This document shows positions 61,578 to 64,000 of a stretch of 64,000 nucleotides of DNA, in pieces. Source of the DNA: Alphaproteobacteria bacterium (GTDB lineage Bacteria > Pseudomonadota > Alphaproteobacteria > JAVJVX01); the NCBI GenBank assembly GCA_040220875.1, contig JAVJVX010000006.1, positions 332,174-396,173 on the forward strand, given 5' to 3'. Numbering within the stretch: the stretch's first letter is position 1; each line of letters begins with the position of its first letter. Position numbers and translations under genes: made by a program. The notes under the pieces were generated by a model. That model had not been told where the DNA came from and did no database searches. It was given only the letters and a program-made list of their open reading frames with translations.

Positions 61578-61656
61578 GGCCGGAAAACATGGGCCGGAAA
61601 ACGTGGCCGGAAAACATGGGCCGGAAAACGTCGGCCGGAAAACATGGGCCGGAAAA
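61578..61656 (+). repeat. 14-bp tandem repeat (x6) in the PAS-gene leader
   Basis: The core GGCCGGAAAA occurs at 61578, 61592, 61605, 61619, 61633 and 61647, spaced 13-14 bp, with linkers CATG or CGT(C). The tract ends 11 nt before the PAS-gene ATG, and the sequence after it (AGGGGACGAGG) is the ribosome site. Reading frames run through it on both strands, so it was considered as coding and rejected. Confidence 0.92.
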
Positions 61657-61667
61657 AGGGGACGAGG

Positions 61668-62168
61668 ATGCAGGACGGCCTGACTGACATTGAACCGGGC
61701 ATGACCGAGGGCGCGCCCGGGCTGGAGCGGCGCATGGTACTGCGCGTCCTGCACCGCTGGCGGGAGGTCTCGGGCGAGCACGCCATGCCGCTGATCGGGG
61801 ACGTCAGCGCCGAGGCGTTCCGGGAGTTCTGGCCTTATTGCTTCGTCCTGGATTTCACCCGGGGCGAGGAAAATCCGGTATTCCTTGAATTCGGCGAGGA
61901 GCTTGAAGAGATCTGCGGACGCAATATGGCGCGACGGCCGGCGAAAGAGACCCCGGCCCCCACGGTGATGAGCGAAAGCTTCCGCTACTGCTACGAGGTA
62001 TTGCGCAAGAAGGTCCCCGTCACTCGCGGCGGGGAGTTGCGCCAGGGAAACGGAACCCTGGTTCTCTATCGGTCCGTGCTCCTGCCGATCACCACCGGGG
62101 GCGAGGACGTAACGCATATTCTGGGCGCAGCCAACTGCCGCGTTGCCGCCACCGGCAGCGCGGAATAA
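61668..62168 (+). CDS. PAS domain protein (PAS_5 family)
   Basis: This 166-residue soluble protein fits the alphaproteobacterial PAS_5 (PF07310) family: VLRVLHRWREVSG, IGDVSAEAFREFWPYCFVLD, then a PAS-like beta sheet ending YRSVLLPITTGGEDVTHILGA. Most members are single-domain sensors without output domains. I start at ATG 61668 after the repeat tract; the frame is open to 61542 only because of the repeats. It is followed by a small membrane-protein gene 12 nt on. Confidence 0.8.
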   Translation: MQDGLTDIEPGMTEGAPGLERRMVLRVLHRWREVSGEHAMPLIGDVSAEAFREFWPYCFVLDFTRGEENPVFLEFGEELEEICGRNMARRPAKETPAPTVMSESFRYCYEVLRKKVPVTRGGELRQGNGTLVLYRSVLLPITTGGEDVTHILGAANCRVAATGSAE

Positions 62169-62180
62169 ACGGAGCAACTT

Positions 62181-62609
62181 TTGGGCAAGATCGTCTCATA
62201 CGAGCTTCAGACCTACCGCATGGGGACTTGGAAGATTGATTCAATCTTCGATGACAAGGAGCTCGCGCTTTTTGAAGCCCGGCGCGTGGCCGAAAGCCGG
62301 CGGCACAGTGCGGTGCGCGTCGTGCAGGAAGACTACGACGAAAACACCAACGACACGACGAACCGCATCGTCTATCGCAGTTCAAGCGTCGCCGAGAGCA
62401 ATAATCAGGCGGCCGAAAAACAGCGCCAGATGAAGCGGCCGGCGGCCGCCAGGCCGACCGGCGGCGGCGAGATCATGGGCAAGCGCCGGGCCGCGGCGCC
62501 GCAGAAAGACAACACCTTTTCTTTTGGAATCATCCTGACGGCGGGCAGCATCCTGCTTCTCGGCATCGCCGCCATGCTGGCGCTCCACTACGTCGCCAAC
62601 TCTCTCTGA
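62181..62609 (+). CDS. Conserved small protein with C-terminal membrane helix
   Basis: This 142-residue protein starts at TTG with GGAG 6 nt upstream. Residues 1-65 form a compact alpha-beta domain (KIVSYELQTYRMGTWKID, ALFEARRVAESRRHSAVRV), then a charged low-complexity linker and a single C-terminal helix (FGIILTAGSILLLGIAAMLA) that anchors it to the inner membrane with the domain in the cytoplasm. I recall similar uncharacterised proteins in Rhodospirillales. No function can be given. Confidence 0.78.
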   Translation: MGKIVSYELQTYRMGTWKIDSIFDDKELALFEARRVAESRRHSAVRVVQEDYDENTNDTTNRIVYRSSSVAESNNQAAEKQRQMKRPAAARPTGGGEIMGKRRAAAPQKDNTFSFGIILTAGSILLLGIAAMLALHYVANSL

Positions 62610-62649
62610 GCCGGTAGGCTCGGCCTTCATCTCTGAGCCGGTAGGCTCG
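62603..62649. repeat. 20-bp direct repeat with hairpins, between convergent genes
   Basis: Two exact 20-bp copies of TCTCTGAGCCGGTAGGCTCG (62603-62622 and 62630-62649), 27 bp apart. Each contains a GAGCC-GGTA-GGCTC hairpin. The first copy spans the stop of the upstream gene; the pair ends 11 nt before the regA stop. Bidirectional transcription barrier is plausible, without T-tracts. Confidence 0.85.
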
Positions 62650-62659
62650 CCCTCGCCTG

Positions 62660-63280
62660 CTATTGCGGCGCGCGCTTCGCCAGAATCCGTTGCAGGGTGC
62701 GGCGATGCATGTTCAAGCGCCGCGCCGTTTCCGAAACATTGCGATCGCACTGATTGTAGACGCGCTGGATATGTTCCCAGCGCACCCGGTCGGCCGACAT
62801 CGGTTGTTCGGGCGGCGGCGGTAACGGATCGGCCGTGGCAAGAAGCGCCGATTGGACTGCGTCGGCATCCGCGGGCTTGGGCAAGTAGTCGACGAAGCCC
62901 GCCTTGACCGCCACCACGGCCGTCGCGATATTTCCATAGCCCGTAAGCACGATGGCCCGCACATCAGGGCGCGCGGCACGCAACTCGCCGACCACATCGA
63001 GTCCGCTGCCGTCCTCCAGCCTCAAATCGACGACGGCATAGGCCGGGCGGAATTCGCGGGCCACGACCACGCCCTCTGTCTTGCTGCCGGCGGTCCGCAC
63101 ATCGAAGCCGCGGCGCTCCATCGCGCGGCCGAGCCGCTCGCGCAGGGGACCGTCATCATCCACGATGAGAAGCGACATATCGCGGCCGGCCGCCCGGTGA
63201 TCGGCCGCCGCCCGGCGCGTCACATTATCCGCCGTGTCCTGGTCCGCCGCGTCCTGGTCCGCCGTGTCCTGGTCCGTCAT
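62660..63280 (-). CDS. regA: RegA/ActR/PrrA-type response regulator
   Basis: RegA activates or represses redox- and energy-related genes. From the ATG at 63280 the 206-residue protein has a low-complexity lead of Asp/Gln/Ala repeats (residues 2-19), the receiver domain (LLIVDDDGPLRERL, Asp85 in AVVDLRLEDGSG, LTGYGNIATAV, DYLPKPAD) and the short Fis-type helix-turn-helix NVSETARRLNMHRRTLQRIL with the RegA family ending. The long lead made by a 15-bp repeat is odd; homologues begin close to MSLLIVDDDGP (ATG 63178). A further in-frame ATG is at 63325. Confidence 0.93.
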   Translation of the reverse strand: MTDQDTADQDAADQDTADNVTRRAAADHRAAGRDMSLLIVDDDGPLRERLGRAMERRGFDVRTAGSKTEGVVVAREFRPAYAVVDLRLEDGSGLDVVGELRAARPDVRAIVLTGYGNIATAVVAVKAGFVDYLPKPADADAVQSALLATADPLPPPPEQPMSADRVRWEHIQRVYNQCDRNVSETARRLNMHRRTLQRILAKRAPQ

Positions 63281-63293
63281 GTCCCCGTCCGTC
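63234..63293 (-). repeat. 15-bp tandem repeat (x4) spanning the regA start codon
   Basis: Units GTGTCCTGGTCCGCC (63234-63248), GCGTCCTGGTCCGCC (63249-63263), GTGTCCTGGTCCGTC (63264-63278) and ATGTCCCCGTCCGTC (63279-63293) on the + strand. The start codon (63278-63280) lies across the last two. The repeat codes for DQDTA/DQDAA units. Confidence 0.92.
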
Positions 63294-63374
63294 GTGCGCT
63301 GGCTGTTCCTGTGGCGATATCGCACCCTTTCGGGCGCGGCGCGGTAGAGTATACGTCGGATTTATATGGGCCGA

Positions 63375-64000
63375 TCACGGCGTCACGTCCAGAGCCTCGC
63401 GCGGCCAGAGTATGGTGACCCGGGCGCCCCCCAGCCCCTTGCGGCTGGCGGGTGACGGGTTGGCGAAATCAAGCGTCGCACCCATGCGCCCCAGCAGGGT
63501 TTCGGCGATGAAAATGCCCAGACCCAAATGTTCTCCCGTGCCGGACCGGCTCGAGAGATAGGGCTCGCCGAGGCGCGCCAGGATGGCCGGCGGAAACCCG
63601 GGGCCATCATCCAAGAGGCGAACTTCCACGGACGTGGCCGACCAACGGATCTCGGCGACCACGCGGTGACGGGCAAACTGCAGGGCATTTTGCACCAGAT
63701 TTCCGAGTCCGTGCATCAGTTCGGGTGTTCGCCGGACAACGGGTTCGGGGTTGTCTTTGTCGGCGTGGCGGTCCACGTCGAAAGCCACCCCAGGACCGGT
63801 GCCATCGTCCGCGAATTTTTGACCAAGCTCCGCCATGAGTTGGGAGAGTGGCAGGGTCTCGAAACGCAGGAGTGCTTCTCCGGCATTGGCGCTCGAGAGC
63901 CGTCCGAGGCTGGCCAGGATATCGCGGCACCGCGCGACCTGTTCCGTCAGAAGCTGCAAATCGTCGCGCACGTGGTCGGGCGCATCGGCCAGCGCCTCGC
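63375..64000 (-). CDS. regB: RegB/ActS/PrrB-type sensor kinase, N-terminus beyond the window
   Basis: This is the C-terminal part of a RegB-family redox sensor kinase; the frame runs off the right edge, so about 208 residues are seen. The dimerisation helix after the H-box is present (LTEQVARCRDILASLGRLSS, a typical RegB stretch), followed by the ATPase motifs: LVQNALQFA, LLDDGPGFPP and GEHLGLGIFIAETLLGRMGA. The H-box itself, the redox cysteine and the quinone-binding membrane part are outside the window. It is directly upstream of regA, the usual order in the family. Confidence 0.88.
   Translation of the reverse strand, partial: EALADAPDHVRDDLQLLTEQVARCRDILASLGRLSSANAGEALLRFETLPLSQLMAELGQKFADDGTGPGVAFDVDRHADKDNPEPVVRRTPELMHGLGNLVQNALQFARHRVVAEIRWSATSVEVRLLDDGPGFPPAILARLGEPYLSSRSGTGEHLGLGIFIAETLLGRMGATLDFANPSPASRKGLGGARVTILWPREALDVTP

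Larger units (their letters stand above)
61162..61667. other. Divergent intergenic region of the export operon and PAS gene
   Basis: About 500 nt without a convincing gene between the - strand secreted-protein gene and the + strand PAS gene. It holds a 10-bp inverted repeat (61418-61446), an AT-rich patch around 61495-61535 that includes TTAAGAAATAAA and GTTAACC, and the 14-bp tandem repeat (61578-61656). Promoters for both directions must lie here. Confidence 0.55.

Noticed and set aside
61542..61667. N-terminal extension of the PAS protein through the 14-bp repeat
   Set aside because: The repeat reads as a basic low-complexity peptide unlike the family, and a good ATG with purine-rich leader lies after it.

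Overview
This is GC-rich chromosomal DNA from an alphaproteobacterium, most like the Rhodospirillales/Kiloniellales or Rhizobiales side of the class. The evidence is gene content and order: rpsA-ihfB-lapA-pyrF-trpFBA-accD-folC-trxA-addAB-tsaE-divL-ahcY, then the alphaproteobacterial HPr/EIIA-Man/RapZ/short-HprK group beside ChvG-ChvI, plus a RegA/RegB-type pair. I cannot name the genus. Coding density is very high. Many adjacent genes overlap by exactly 4 bp (ATGA, GTGA or TTGA), which implies translational coupling.

Left part (1-8480, + strand): the 3' part of rpsA with a clear terminator, ihfB, a LapA-like membrane protein, then pyrF-trpF-trpB-trpA-accD-folC, covering pyrimidine, tryptophan, fatty-acid precursor and folate synthesis. 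From 8546 to 31791 almost everything is on the - strand: trxA; a coupled chain tsaE-amgK-murU-addB-addA (tRNA t6A modification, peptidoglycan recycling, double-strand-break repair); a DivL-type kinase with tyrosine in place of the phospho-accepting histidine; ahcY with a possible leader attenuator; ptsH, a Man-type EIIA, rapZ, hprK, chvG and chvI; a PCu(A)C copper chaperone; a polysaccharide deacetylase; polA, which apparently starts at TTG inside the stop of a small zinc-finger gene.

Middle (32050-39960): an ABC ATPase without a permease beside it, a lipoprotein hydrolase, tRNA-Arg(CCG), a probable acquired segment with an Fe(II)/2-oxoglutarate oxygenase, a P-type ATPase that keeps the Na,K-ATPase (P2C) cation-site motifs, a methyltransferase, a DUF3126 protein and a VOC-fold protein.

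Right part (39965-62609): a surface polysaccharide locus of the Wzx/Wzy type. It has hldE and gmhA (heptose), four glycosyltransferases, a Wzy-like polymerase, a Wzx-like flippase, UDP-xylose synthase, a PPP-family phosphatase, the initiating polyprenyl-phosphate sugar transferase, a second polymerase/ligase, a Wzc-type tyrosine kinase, a Wza-type export protein, an outer-membrane beta-barrel and two uncharacterised secreted or anchored proteins. A PAS protein, a small membrane protein and the RegA/RegB pair (kinase cut by the window edge) follow.

The most unusual signal is a series of different short tandem repeats (periods about 6, 7, 10, 12, 14 and 15 bp) lying directly on or just before start codons: the P-type ATPase, a glycosyltransferase, UDP-xylose synthase, wza, the PAS gene and regA. 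Several carry Shine-Dalgarno-like AGG/GGGG cores. They could be tunable translation-initiation regions for envelope and surface-polysaccharide genes. No CRISPR array, insertion sequence, prophage or rRNA was found.
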